From contig CALWZD010000055.1 in NCBI GenBank assembly GCA_944385945.1, positions 1-35,549 of the forward strand: a stretch of 35,549 nt of DNA, written 5' to 3'. Below are positions 16,942-24,378 of the stretch, piece by piece. The notes below the pieces were generated by a model that worked only from the letters and a program-made list of their open reading frames with translations, was not told the DNA's origin and searched no databases. Made by a program: the position numbers and the translations under genes. The DNA is from an uncultured Anaerofilum sp. (GTDB lineage: Bacteria; Bacillota; Clostridia; Oscillospirales; Ruminococcaceae). Positions within the stretch are counted from its first letter, which is position 1, and every line of letters begins with the position of its first letter.

Positions 16942-17811
16942 ATGAAAAAATCTTCTGGCGAGGTAATGTCGACCGGTACAAGAATTTCCCGTGCGCTGCT
17001 ATTCTTGTTCATGCTCATCATTGCGGTGCTCACGCTGTATCCGGTTCTGTATGTTGTTTTTGGCTCCTTCAAACAAAATGCCGAGCTTTTGGTAGGTGGT
17101 ACAAATCTGCTGCCCAAAGTATGGAGCATTCAAAACTTTATCGACGCATGGAATGGTGCCGATTTTGGTGTGTACACCATCAACAGTGTTCTGCTTGCAG
17201 TTGGCGTTATGGTTCTGTCGCTGTTCAACAGCAGCATGGCAGGATATGTGTTCGCACGAAAAGAGTTTCCCTTTAAAAAGCTTTTGTATGGTTTGTTCGT
17301 AGCATTCATGTTCATCAATGTTGGTTCGGTTTCGCTGCGTCCGCTGTTTGAACTGGCAATTTCCTTGAACATGAATACTTCGCTCATCAGCGTTATCATT
17401 ATCTCCGCAGGTGGCGCACAGGCTACTTACATTTTCTTGGTAAATGGTTATATGCGTACCATTCCCAAGGAACTGGACGAGGCAGCTACCATTGACGGCT
17501 GCACCTTCTTCCAGATTTACTACAAGATCATTCTTCCGGTGCTGCGCCCCATCATGGCGACCGTTGCGCTGCTTTCCTTCCGTGGAGGCTGGAACGAATA
17601 CATCCTGCCGTTGGTATTTACCATGACCCAAGCTGAAAAACGCCCCCTGACCGTAGGTGTTACCATGCTGAAAAACGCAGGCGACGGTGCAGCTGCATGG
17701 AATATCATGTTTGCCGGTGCTACCATTTCCATTATCCCCATCTTGCTCATCTACATCTTCTCCAGCAAGCACTTCATCGAGGGCTTGACCGGTGGTGCAG
17801 TAAAGGGGTAA
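16942..17811 (+). CDS. ABC sugar transporter permease, MalG/UgpE type
   Basis: 289 residues, with GAAAGGAG before the start. It has about six membrane helices (first at about 13-34) and the EAA motif PKELDEAATIDGCTFFQIYY at about residues 175-194 for coupling to the ATPase. The C-terminus ends with FIEGLTGGAVKG, the usual ending of this permease type. It pairs with the MalF-type permease just upstream. A strong hairpin follows 45 bases after the stop, marking the probable end of the importer transcript or a partial stop before the NifU-like and mannosidase genes. Confidence 0.94.
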   Translation: MKKSSGEVMSTGTRISRALLFLFMLIIAVLTLYPVLYVVFGSFKQNAELLVGGTNLLPKVWSIQNFIDAWNGADFGVYTINSVLLAVGVMVLSLFNSSMAGYVFARKEFPFKKLLYGLFVAFMFINVGSVSLRPLFELAISLNMNTSLISVIIISAGGAQATYIFLVNGYMRTIPKELDEAATIDGCTFFQIYYKIILPVLRPIMATVALLSFRGGWNEYILPLVFTMTQAEKRPLTVGVTMLKNAGDGAAAWNIMFAGATISIIPILLIYIFSSKHFIEGLTGGAVKG

Positions 17812-17855
17812 CAAAAAATAATATGTTTGTTCCTTTCAGTTAGTTGTGTTGTGTG

Positions 17856-17893
17856 CCTGAACACCGGTTCGAATATGCGAGCCGGTGTTTAGG
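17856..17893 (+). terminator. Hairpin after the importer operon
   Basis: A 16-bp stem (17856-17871 with 17878-17893, two G-U pairs, core ACACCGG/CCGGTGT) has the six-base loop AATATG. The following sequence TGTGTTATAAAA has no proper T-run, so it may be a leaky terminator or an mRNA-end stabiliser rather than a full stop. Confidence 0.6.
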
Positions 17894-17922
17894 TGTGTTA
17901 TAAAAAAATCGAGGTGAAAAGA

Positions 17923-18159
17923 ATGAAAGAGTACATTGAACGTGCCATTATGCCTCGCCTGCAAGGTGACGGCGGTTGGTTGGACGTTTTAAGCGAGAAC
18001 GACAACGTTTTGCAGGTACAGCTGCAAGGCGAATGCTCAAAGTGCAACATTGCCGACCGTTGCATGGATTGGATCTGCCAAGAGATCAAACGAGATCTGG
18101 GCAAAGATGTTACGATCAAATATCGCCGTAAAAAGCCCTTTTTCTGGGATATGCAATAA
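17923..18159 (+). CDS. Small NifU-like (C-terminal NifU domain) protein
   Basis: 78 residues from ATG 17923, with GAGGTGAA upstream; an upstream in-frame start at 17893 lies inside the hairpin. The sequence follows the NifU C-terminal domain pattern: an N-terminal helix (MKEYIERAIMPRLQGDGG), a beta stretch (LQVQLQGEC), then C-x2-C (Cys43 and Cys46 in GECSKC), with extra Cys52 and Cys57. The C-terminus is basic and ends KKPFFWDMQ. NifU domains carry Fe-S clusters or act as scaffolds; the usual Thr-Leu-Lys part after the CxxC is replaced by DRCMDWICQ. It sits 21 bases before the mannosidase gene and is probably co-expressed. Why an Fe-S-type protein is in a sugar locus is unclear. Confidence 0.75.
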   Translation: MKEYIERAIMPRLQGDGGWLDVLSENDNVLQVQLQGECSKCNIADRCMDWICQEIKRDLGKDVTIKYRRKKPFFWDMQ

Positions 18160-18180
18160 AGGATACAGGAGGAAACCAAT

Positions 18181-21100
18181 ATGGCATTTGTTCAGGTGGT
18201 GCGCAGAAGTATGCGTCCCGAAGAATACACCGATCTTCGTTTCAACTGGTTGAAGCGTTACATTTACAAAGAGAAATACGAGATCACCGATTTGGTCGTG
18301 CGTGACGCACGTCAGCTGACCGAGGACACCTATCTGGATTCCCCCGAGGGATTCCGCCCTTTGCGCAAAGGCGATTTGTACTTTACGCCCGACGGAACCG
18401 CATTTTTTGAAGCAAAAGTAACGGTTCCCGAGCATCTGCGAGGACAGGAACTGTGGCTGTCGATGTGGACTGCTGCCGAAATTATTGTAAAAGTGAACGG
18501 GCATTACGTTGGCGGTATCGACCCCAACCGTGACCGTATGCTGTTGCCTGCACTCAACGGTAACAATGAGCTGTTTATCGAGATGGAGGGCTACAACCGC
18601 TCCAAGCCCGATGACGAGCGCAACCCCGACTCGATGCATCTGCGTGGATGCCGTCAGGAGTTCCAAGGGCTGTACCTTTCGACCATTCGTCACGACGTTC
18701 TGGATCTGTTCTACGATTTGCAGCTGCTTTTGGACGTTGCCAAAAGCGATTATTTCAACGAGGATTACCGCAAATTCCTCAATCGTGAACTGAGCCTTGC
18801 GCTGAACAATATCGACTTTGATACACTGCGTGAAAATATGTCGCCGGAAACCGGACTGCTGGATTTGACCGACGAGCAGGAGGCAATGCTGCATCAACAG
18901 GTAGGGCAGGCATTGAAGTACATCGAAGATGTCATCTATGCAAACGACGATTTCAAAGGCACAGGCGATGTTGCAGTGGTTGGTCACTCGCACCTCGACT
19001 TGGCTTACTACTGGAGAAGGATCCATACCGTACATAAAAACGCACGTACTGTTCTTATCCAGATGCGCTTGATGGACCAGTATCCCGAATACCGCTACAC
19101 CCATACCCAAGCGTACACCTACGAACTGTTGGAAAAATACTATCCCGAACTGTTCGAGGAACTGAAAGAAAAGGTTGCTTCCGGCAACTTTGAGCCGACC
19201 GGTGCAATGTATGTAGAACCCGATTGCAACGTTCCTTCGGCAGAAAGCCTGATTCGTCAGTTCCTGTACGGTCAGCACTACTTCCGTGAAAAATTCGGTA
19301 AGACCATCCGCAACTGCTGGTTGCCCGACGTATTCGGCAACAGCTGGATTTTGCCCCAGATCATGAAAAAGAGCGGTGTCGATTATTTTGTTTCCAACAA
19401 AATGTCCACTTGGAACGACACCAACCGTTTCCCCCACAATAACTTTATCTGGAAAGGCATCGACGGCAGCGAGGTATATGCTTGCGTACCGCCCACCCAC
19501 TTCATCACATGGAATATGCCCAGCCAGATTCAGGAAAACTGGGAAGCATATCAGGACAAGGAAACCGGTGGACAAACCCTGTCTATGTTCGGCTACGGCG
19601 ATGGCGGTTCCGGTGCGACCGAAGAAATGATGGAGCTGATGCGCCGTTTTGATAAACTTTCGGTGATGCCCAAGGTAGAGCACGTAGGTGCAGAAGAATT
19701 CCTGAGCAAAAACTTCGACGGCAACACCAAACTGGAAACATGGGACGGCGAACTGTATCTGGAGATGCATCGTGGTACCTTTACCACCAAGATGGATTTG
19801 AAAAAAGCAAACCGTGAGCTGGAGTTTGCTCTGCGTGATTGCGAATTGCTTTCGGTCGTGCGCAAGATGGCAGGCGAAGATTTCGATGCCGATGCATTCC
19901 GTGCAACCTATAAAAAATTCTTGCTCAACCAGTTCCACGACATTTTGCCCGGCAGCCATATCCACCCTGTCTTTGAGGATGCAATGGAAGACTATGCAGC
20001 CGTTCGCAAAGCGGTAGAAGATTACCGTGGAACCGGCAATCGTTGGTTCAATACCCTCAACTTCGAACGCAGTGCGCCCATTTTTGTACCGGATGAAAAG
20101 GGTGCGCTCCGTCGCTGTGGACAGCAGGGCCGTTTTGTGCAGCCGCACATTCCTGCATTCGGTACCGCAAGCGAACTGGCTGGCATGAAAGAAGTTGCCG
20201 GCTGGCTGAAGGTAGACGGCTTGAAAGTAGAAACTCCGCTGTATCAGGTAGAATTTGATGCCGACGGTAGCATTTTGCATCTGTACGACAAGCAGTTGGA
20301 GCGTGAATGGGTAGACGGTGTATGGAACAAGCTGCATTTGTATCAAGACCTGCCCGGAACCTACGATGCATGGGACATTCTGCCCAACTACAAGGAAAAA
20401 GAACTGACCCTGAACACTGCTTCTGCCTTGACCAAGACCTATGAAGATGATTCTGTGGCAGAGTTTATCAGCGTCATCACCACCGATAAGAGCGTTTGGA
20501 AACGCATCATCCGCCTGTTTGCTGACAGCCGTATGATCGAGGTAGAAAACGTTGTAGATTGGCACGAAACGCACAAACTGGCAAAGGCAGAGTTTGGTAT
20601 GAACATCCTCAGCCGTGAATTGGTTTGCGATACAAGTGCCGGCTTTATCCGCCGTGAAACTCATCGCAATACCACTTGGCAGAAAGCACGTTTTGAGGTC
20701 TGCTCGCATAAATGGTGCGATATGTCCGAAACCGACGCAGGTGTTGCACTGATGAACGAAGGCCAGTACGGTGTGGGCATCGACGAAAACCACATCACCC
20801 TCAGCCTGTTGCGTGCTACCATGCGTCCCGACATCACTTCCGACCGTGGTCACCACGAGTTCTGCTATCAGATCCTTCCTCACGAGGGCAACCATGTACA
20901 GGCTGGCATCAACCGCTTTGCAATGGAGCAAAACGTACCTCTTACCCAGCCGCAGCTGCCCGCAGAAATTCCTGCTGCACTGAGCAATCTGTTCAAAGAT
21001 TTGGAGAACGCCGGCAAGCGTCTGATGCTGCAAGCGATCAAGTGGAGCGAGGACGGCAAAAAGATCATCGTTCGTTTGTCCGAGCAGGATGGTCGCCGTG

Positions 21101-21228
21101 GAACGCTGAAGCTGAACAGCAGCGTACAGCCGGTTAATATGTTGGAAGATGCTTGTGGAGAGGCTGTAAGCGAGATCGCATACAAGCCTTTCGAGATCAT
21201 CAGCTTTGCATATGACCTGAACGCATAA
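18181..21228 (+). CDS. GH38 alpha-mannosidase
   Basis: 1015 residues, with an AGGAGG site. An N-terminal ~250-residue region includes a beta-sandwich (LWLSMWTAAEIIVKVNGHYV). The GH38 catalytic domain follows: VVGHSHLDLAYYWRR (metal ligands His271 and Asp273), WLPDVFGNSW with the nucleophile Asp383, then GYGDGG. A helical bundle and large C-terminal beta domains come after, with the FLLNQFHDILPGSHI element (His used in metal binding) near residue 590. The enzyme would hydrolyse terminal alpha-mannosides in the cytoplasm, with Zn or a similar metal. No signal peptide is visible. It follows the importer and the NifU-like gene, so it could use the same imported sugars. It fits with manA upstream for mannose catabolism. 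Confidence 0.94.
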   Translation: MAFVQVVRRSMRPEEYTDLRFNWLKRYIYKEKYEITDLVVRDARQLTEDTYLDSPEGFRPLRKGDLYFTPDGTAFFEAKVTVPEHLRGQELWLSMWTAAEIIVKVNGHYVGGIDPNRDRMLLPALNGNNELFIEMEGYNRSKPDDERNPDSMHLRGCRQEFQGLYLSTIRHDVLDLFYDLQLLLDVAKSDYFNEDYRKFLNRELSLALNNIDFDTLRENMSPETGLLDLTDEQEAMLHQQVGQALKYIEDVIYANDDFKGTGDVAVVGHSHLDLAYYWRRIHTVHKNARTVLIQMRLMDQYPEYRYTHTQAYTYELLEKYYPELFEELKEKVASGNFEPTGAMYVEPDCNVPSAESLIRQFLYGQHYFREKFGKTIRNCWLPDVFGNSWILPQIMKKSGVDYFVSNKMSTWNDTNRFPHNNFIWKGIDGSEVYACVPPTHFITWNMPSQIQENWEAYQDKETGGQTLSMFGYGDGGSGATEEMMELMRRFDKLSVMPKVEHVGAEEFLSKNFDGNTKLETWDGELYLEMHRGTFTTKMDLKKANRELEFALRDCELLSVVRKMAGEDFDADAFRATYKKFLLNQFHDILPGSHIHPVFEDAMEDYAAVRKAVEDYRGTGNRWFNTLNFERSAPIFVPDEKGALRRCGQQGRFVQPHIPAFGTASELAGMKEVAGWLKVDGLKVETPLYQVEFDADGSILHLYDKQLEREWVDGVWNKLHLYQDLPGTYDAWDILPNYKEKELTLNTASALTKTYEDDSVAEFISVITTDKSVWKRIIRLFADSRMIEVENVVDWHETHKLAKAEFGMNILSRELVCDTSAGFIRRETHRNTTWQKARFEVCSHKWCDMSETDAGVALMNEGQYGVGIDENHITLSLLRATMRPDITSDRGHHEFCYQILPHEGNHVQAGINRFAMEQNVPLTQPQLPAEIPAALSNLFKDLENAGKRLMLQAIKWSEDGKKIIVRLSEQDGRRGTLKLNSSVQPVNMLEDACGEAVSEIAYKPFEIISFAYDLNA

Positions 21229-21237
21229 AATCATACC

Positions 21238-21314
21238 ATACAGGAAAGCAGTGTTGAACCATCCTCTTTCCTGTATGCAAAAGTGTGGGAGTGATGGTGC
21301 TTCCGCACTTTTGC
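21238..21314 (+). terminator. Two tandem hairpins after the mannosidase gene
   Basis: Hairpin one has an 11-bp stem (21238-21248 with 21266-21276, ATACAGGAAAG/CTTTCCTGTAT) and a 17-base loop. Hairpin two has a 9-bp outer stem (21277-21285 with 21306-21314, GCAAAAGTG/CACTTTTGC) with further partial pairing inside. They abut with no gap. No T-run follows, so termination is likely but not certain. Confidence 0.55.
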
Positions 21315-21326
21315 TATAAGAAAAAA

Positions 21327-21356
21327 TTGTCAAATATCCAAGCTATATGATACAAT
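21327..21356 (+). promoter_or_regulatory. Promoter of the unrecognised-enzyme/KdgF operon
   Basis: TTGTCA (21327-21332), an 18-base spacer and TACAAT (21351-21356), about 65 bases before the start codon. It separates this two-gene unit from the mannosidase transcript. Confidence 0.65.
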
Positions 21357-21421
21357 AATTTCCGACAGAAGCTGCATCCTGCCTTGTGCAGCGGTGCCTT
21401 CGAAGCAGGAGGAAAATGAAT

Positions 21422-23851
21422 ATGAAATTTTCATTACACAACAATGGATTTATAACGCACTTTCTTACCACAGGAAAAAAAGAATCTGAATTTGCTACCA
21501 ACGAACAGGACAGCAATCAGCTGCGTTTCGAGCAAAAGCTGCGTGCAAGTGCTGCACAGCACACGCCTTTTGCCCCACCTGCATTGGAAACTCTCTGCCC
21601 TGGCAAACAAAGTCCGTTGGGACAGCCGTGGAAATACTACTATTCTCACGAAAACGTATTTTTAGACGATTCTTCGTTTTATATCGAACTGTGTCGTGTG
21701 GAACTTCATGCGGTGACAGGATTATATGCAGAACAAGACACAACGGTTACTCTGCGCTTGTGGAGTTACGCTGCCGCCGATGTATGGCTGAACGGTGAAT
21801 TGGTATGCACCATCGACAAACCTGTGTATAAACCAGTGCAGCACAAAGATTTTCAGGTACAGCTCAAAAAAGGCAACAATGCTGTGTACATCCGTTTGGA
21901 AACGATGGGCGTTCGTGATACTCATACCGCTTGTGCCTTGCAGGTGCTGCAAGGTGCAGAGCAAGTGCAGGTAGAACTGCCTTGTCAGGAGGGCTTGCAG
22001 CCGTATGAAGCCGCAGCAGAATTGCTGGATTCGGCACGGTTGGAGCAGGGAACGCTGCTTTTAAAAGGCACTTTGCCCGAAAACAGCACCATCGTTTATG
22101 ACACAGGCACCTGCGATTTCCGTAAATGGAACGAAAAATTCCTGTCAGTAGACGTTTCGGGAAAAAGCAGTGTCGAGCTGCAACGATATGCATGGCTGAC
22201 CTTGAAGATAAAAGTCGGCGAAACAGTGATGCAGCGTCATTTAGAGCAGGTAGAATTGCGTGTGCCGAACTATCTGAATACAACGCAGAAAAACAATCGG
22301 GAAACTGTTTTTGCAAAAATCGCCGAAGTTGCCTCGCTCATTCGAGAAGAAACCGATGGATTTGCCCTTTATCCCATGTTAGCACGTCGTTATCTGGGAC
22401 AGGACACAGAGGCTGACCGTGAGGAATTGAAGGTGACGCTGGAGCAGATCGAACGCCGTATGGACTGCGCCGACTTTATGACCTGCGCATTGGTTCGTCT
22501 GATGCGAGCCTACGGTGTGCCGGAGGAGATAAAACCGGAGATCCGCCGTGTGATGCTGAATTTCCGCTATTGGATGGACGAGCCGGGACAGGATTGTATG
22601 TGCTTCTGGAGCGAAAACCATACCTTGATGTTCTATCAAACTGCCTACTTCTTTGGCGAGGAATATCCCGACGACATTTTCGTGCGTTCTGGAAAAACAG
22701 GGCGTGAGATGCGTCAAGAAGCTCGTGAACGCCTGAAAGAATGGTTTGCAGATGTCAACGAAACCGGATTCGACGAGTTCAACAGCGGTGTATATTCGCC
22801 CATCACGTTTGCGGTGATGCTGAACATCGTTGACTATGCCGAAAAGGAACTTGCCGATGCAGCATGGAAAGCTTGCGATCAGCTGCTGCGCTGTATGTGC
22901 CGACACTACTTTAAAGGCATCGTGGTTTCCCCACAGGGACGTGTTTATCGTGGTGTACTTTATCCGTGGGCAGAATCTTTGCAGTCTTTGGTGCAGTTGG
23001 TTCGTCCTGAAGCACCGTATGTATACAGCGAGTGGCTCATCGCATTGGCGACCAGTCGCTATCAACTGCCCGAAAAAATGCAGGAATGGATGGACGAAAC
23101 AGGGGATGCTCAGTATAGCAGTGGCAATGCCGTCATCGACCTGTACAAAACGGGCGAGTATATGCTGACCAGTGTACGATCGCCTCGCCGTGACGGGGTA
23201 GAGCGAGTATGGCAGCGAGAAGAACGTGAAGAAATGAGCAAACATTTCAGCTATGTGAAATCGCTGAACGAACGTTTCCACGGTACTACTCAGATACAGC
23301 CGGGCGTGTTGGGGTATCAGCAGCATCTGTGGTATGCAGCACTCGACACCGATTTGATTGTTTTTGCAAACCATCCCGGTCAAAGCTGCGAGGCACTCAC
23401 CGAAGTTCGCCCCGGTTACTGGTTCGGCAACGGCACGATGCCGGCGTTGCGACAGGAAAAACAGGTGCTGGGGGCTGTGTATTCGATTCCGGACAGCGAC
23501 CCCATCCATTTCACCCACCTGTATTGGAATAGCCGAAAATTTGAGCAGATCGCAGAAAATGGAAACTGGTTGTTTGGTAAAAAAGGCGATAGTTATATCG
23601 GCGTTTGGTGCAGCCTGCCTCTTGTCGACCATGACGACATCGTGTTCGGCTGCGAAAAACGAGCATACGGCAGCCAGTGTGCTTATTTGGTGGTCTGCGC
23701 AAGCAAGCAGGAGATGGGCAGCTTCGAAGACTTCTGTACAAAAACGCAAAACAGAGAGGTTCGCTTCGACACCGAATCCAATACACTTTGCTGTGACGAA
23801 TTTAAGCTTGTATTCGTACCACATAGCAATCCGACCCAAATTTTAGAATAA
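21422..23851 (+). CDS. Unrecognised large protein, candidate carbohydrate-active enzyme
   Basis: 809 residues from ATG 21422, nine bases after AGGAGG (21407-21412); ATG 21416 is too close to that site. I cannot place it in a named family. Residues about 1-290 are beta-rich, with a sugar-enzyme-like stretch (AAADVWLNGELV). About 295-600 is alpha-helical with conserved-looking aromatic motifs: WSENHTLMFYQTAYFFG (about 396-412), GFDEFNSGVYSP (about 449-460), then GRVYRGVLYPWAESLQ. This resembles an alpha/alpha toroid. From about 600 to the end it is again beta-rich (VLGYQQHLWYAAL, YIGVWCSLPL). This order resembles several polysaccharide lyases (PL8/PL15/PL17/PL21 layout) and toroid glycosidases. 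No signal peptide is seen. It shares an operon with a KdgF-like gene 15 bases downstream, which suggests a role with unsaturated uronic acids. This is an inference only. Confidence 0.8.
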   Translation: MKFSLHNNGFITHFLTTGKKESEFATNEQDSNQLRFEQKLRASAAQHTPFAPPALETLCPGKQSPLGQPWKYYYSHENVFLDDSSFYIELCRVELHAVTGLYAEQDTTVTLRLWSYAAADVWLNGELVCTIDKPVYKPVQHKDFQVQLKKGNNAVYIRLETMGVRDTHTACALQVLQGAEQVQVELPCQEGLQPYEAAAELLDSARLEQGTLLLKGTLPENSTIVYDTGTCDFRKWNEKFLSVDVSGKSSVELQRYAWLTLKIKVGETVMQRHLEQVELRVPNYLNTTQKNNRETVFAKIAEVASLIREETDGFALYPMLARRYLGQDTEADREELKVTLEQIERRMDCADFMTCALVRLMRAYGVPEEIKPEIRRVMLNFRYWMDEPGQDCMCFWSENHTLMFYQTAYFFGEEYPDDIFVRSGKTGREMRQEARERLKEWFADVNETGFDEFNSGVYSPITFAVMLNIVDYAEKELADAAWKACDQLLRCMCRHYFKGIVVSPQGRVYRGVLYPWAESLQSLVQLVRPEAPYVYSEWLIALATSRYQLPEKMQEWMDETGDAQYSSGNAVIDLYKTGEYMLTSVRSPRRDGVERVWQREEREEMSKHFSYVKSLNERFHGTTQIQPGVLGYQQHLWYAALDTDLIVFANHPGQSCEALTEVRPGYWFGNGTMPALRQEKQVLGAVYSIPDSDPIHFTHLYWNSRKFEQIAENGNWLFGKKGDSYIGVWCSLPLVDHDDIVFGCEKRAYGSQCAYLVVCASKQEMGSFEDFCTKTQNREVRFDTESNTLCCDEFKLVFVPHSNPTQILE

Positions 23852-23866
23852 AAGGAGTGTACAATC

Positions 23867-24211
23867 ATGGAGAAACAGCATCAAGGTCAGCAGTGGGTAC
23901 CCCACGCAGAAATTCAGGCAGAGCCGGCAGGCGAGGGCGTTGTACGTCGTGTCATGGCATATTCCAAAGATGCGATGTGTGTGGAAAACTGCTTTGAAGA
24001 AGGCGCAGTAGGTGCAATGCATAGCCACCCCCACACCCAGATCACCTACGTTGCATCGGGACGTTTTCGTTTTACCATCGGCGAGGAGACCCGTGAAGTC
24101 AGTGCAGGAGATACCCTTTTAAAAGAGAACGGCGTAGTGCATGGCTGTGTCTGCTTGGAAAAGGGCATTCTGGTGGATTTCTTCACCCCCATGCGTGAAG
24201 ACTTCGTTTAA
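23867..24211 (+). CDS. kdgF: KdgF-like cupin, unsaturated uronate ring-opening protein
   Basis: 114 residues, with AAAGGAG upstream. It is a single cupin domain: motif one MHSHPHTQITYVASG carries His52, His54 and Gln58, and motif two ends with VVHGC (His92). This HxH...Q...H metal set matches KdgF proteins, which speed conversion of 4,5-unsaturated galacturonate or related monomers to the linear ketouronate in pectin and alginate breakdown. The surrounding pattern (VMAYSKDAMCVENCFEEG, SAGDTLLKENGVVHG) is typical of the family. It is the second gene of the operon with the unrecognised enzyme and closes the sugar region before a strong terminator. Product formation from GH105-type or lyase enzymes would supply its substrate. 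A plain cupin of another role cannot be excluded. Confidence 0.85.
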   Translation: MEKQHQGQQWVPHAEIQAEPAGEGVVRRVMAYSKDAMCVENCFEEGAVGAMHSHPHTQITYVASGRFRFTIGEETREVSAGDTLLKENGVVHGCVCLEKGILVDFFTPMREDFV

Positions 24212-24230
24212 ACCACAGACCCAACAATGA

Positions 24231-24275
24231 AAAAGGCGTATCTTTGAGCGAAATACTTCAAAGATACGCCTTTTA
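24231..24275 (+). terminator. Rho-independent terminator after kdgF
   Basis: A perfect 17-bp inverted repeat (24231-24247 with 24258-24274, core GGCGTATCTTTGA) has a ten-base loop, an A-run before it and TTTTATTT at its end. It closes the kdgF operon and the carbohydrate region. Confidence 0.9.
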
Positions 24276-24276
24276 T

Positions 24277-24305
24277 TTGCAAAAAGATGAAAAGTATAGT
24301 ACAAT
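24277..24305 (+). promoter_or_regulatory. Likely promoter of the cardiolipin synthase gene
   Basis: TTGCAA (24277-24282), a 17-base spacer and TACAAT (24300-24305), starting immediately after the kdgF terminator and about 70 bases before the start codon. Confidence 0.6.
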
Positions 24306-24378
24306 GTGGGAACAATGAATGGTAAAATGTCGAGGAATTTTGCAGTGTCTGCAAAATCGACTTGCAGGAGGTGCAGCG

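Noticed and set aside
18037-21333. 1098-codon open frame antisense to the mannosidase gene
   Set aside because: It is a shadow of the GH38 gene on the other strand; low-complexity Cys/His/Val-rich translation and no ribosome site.
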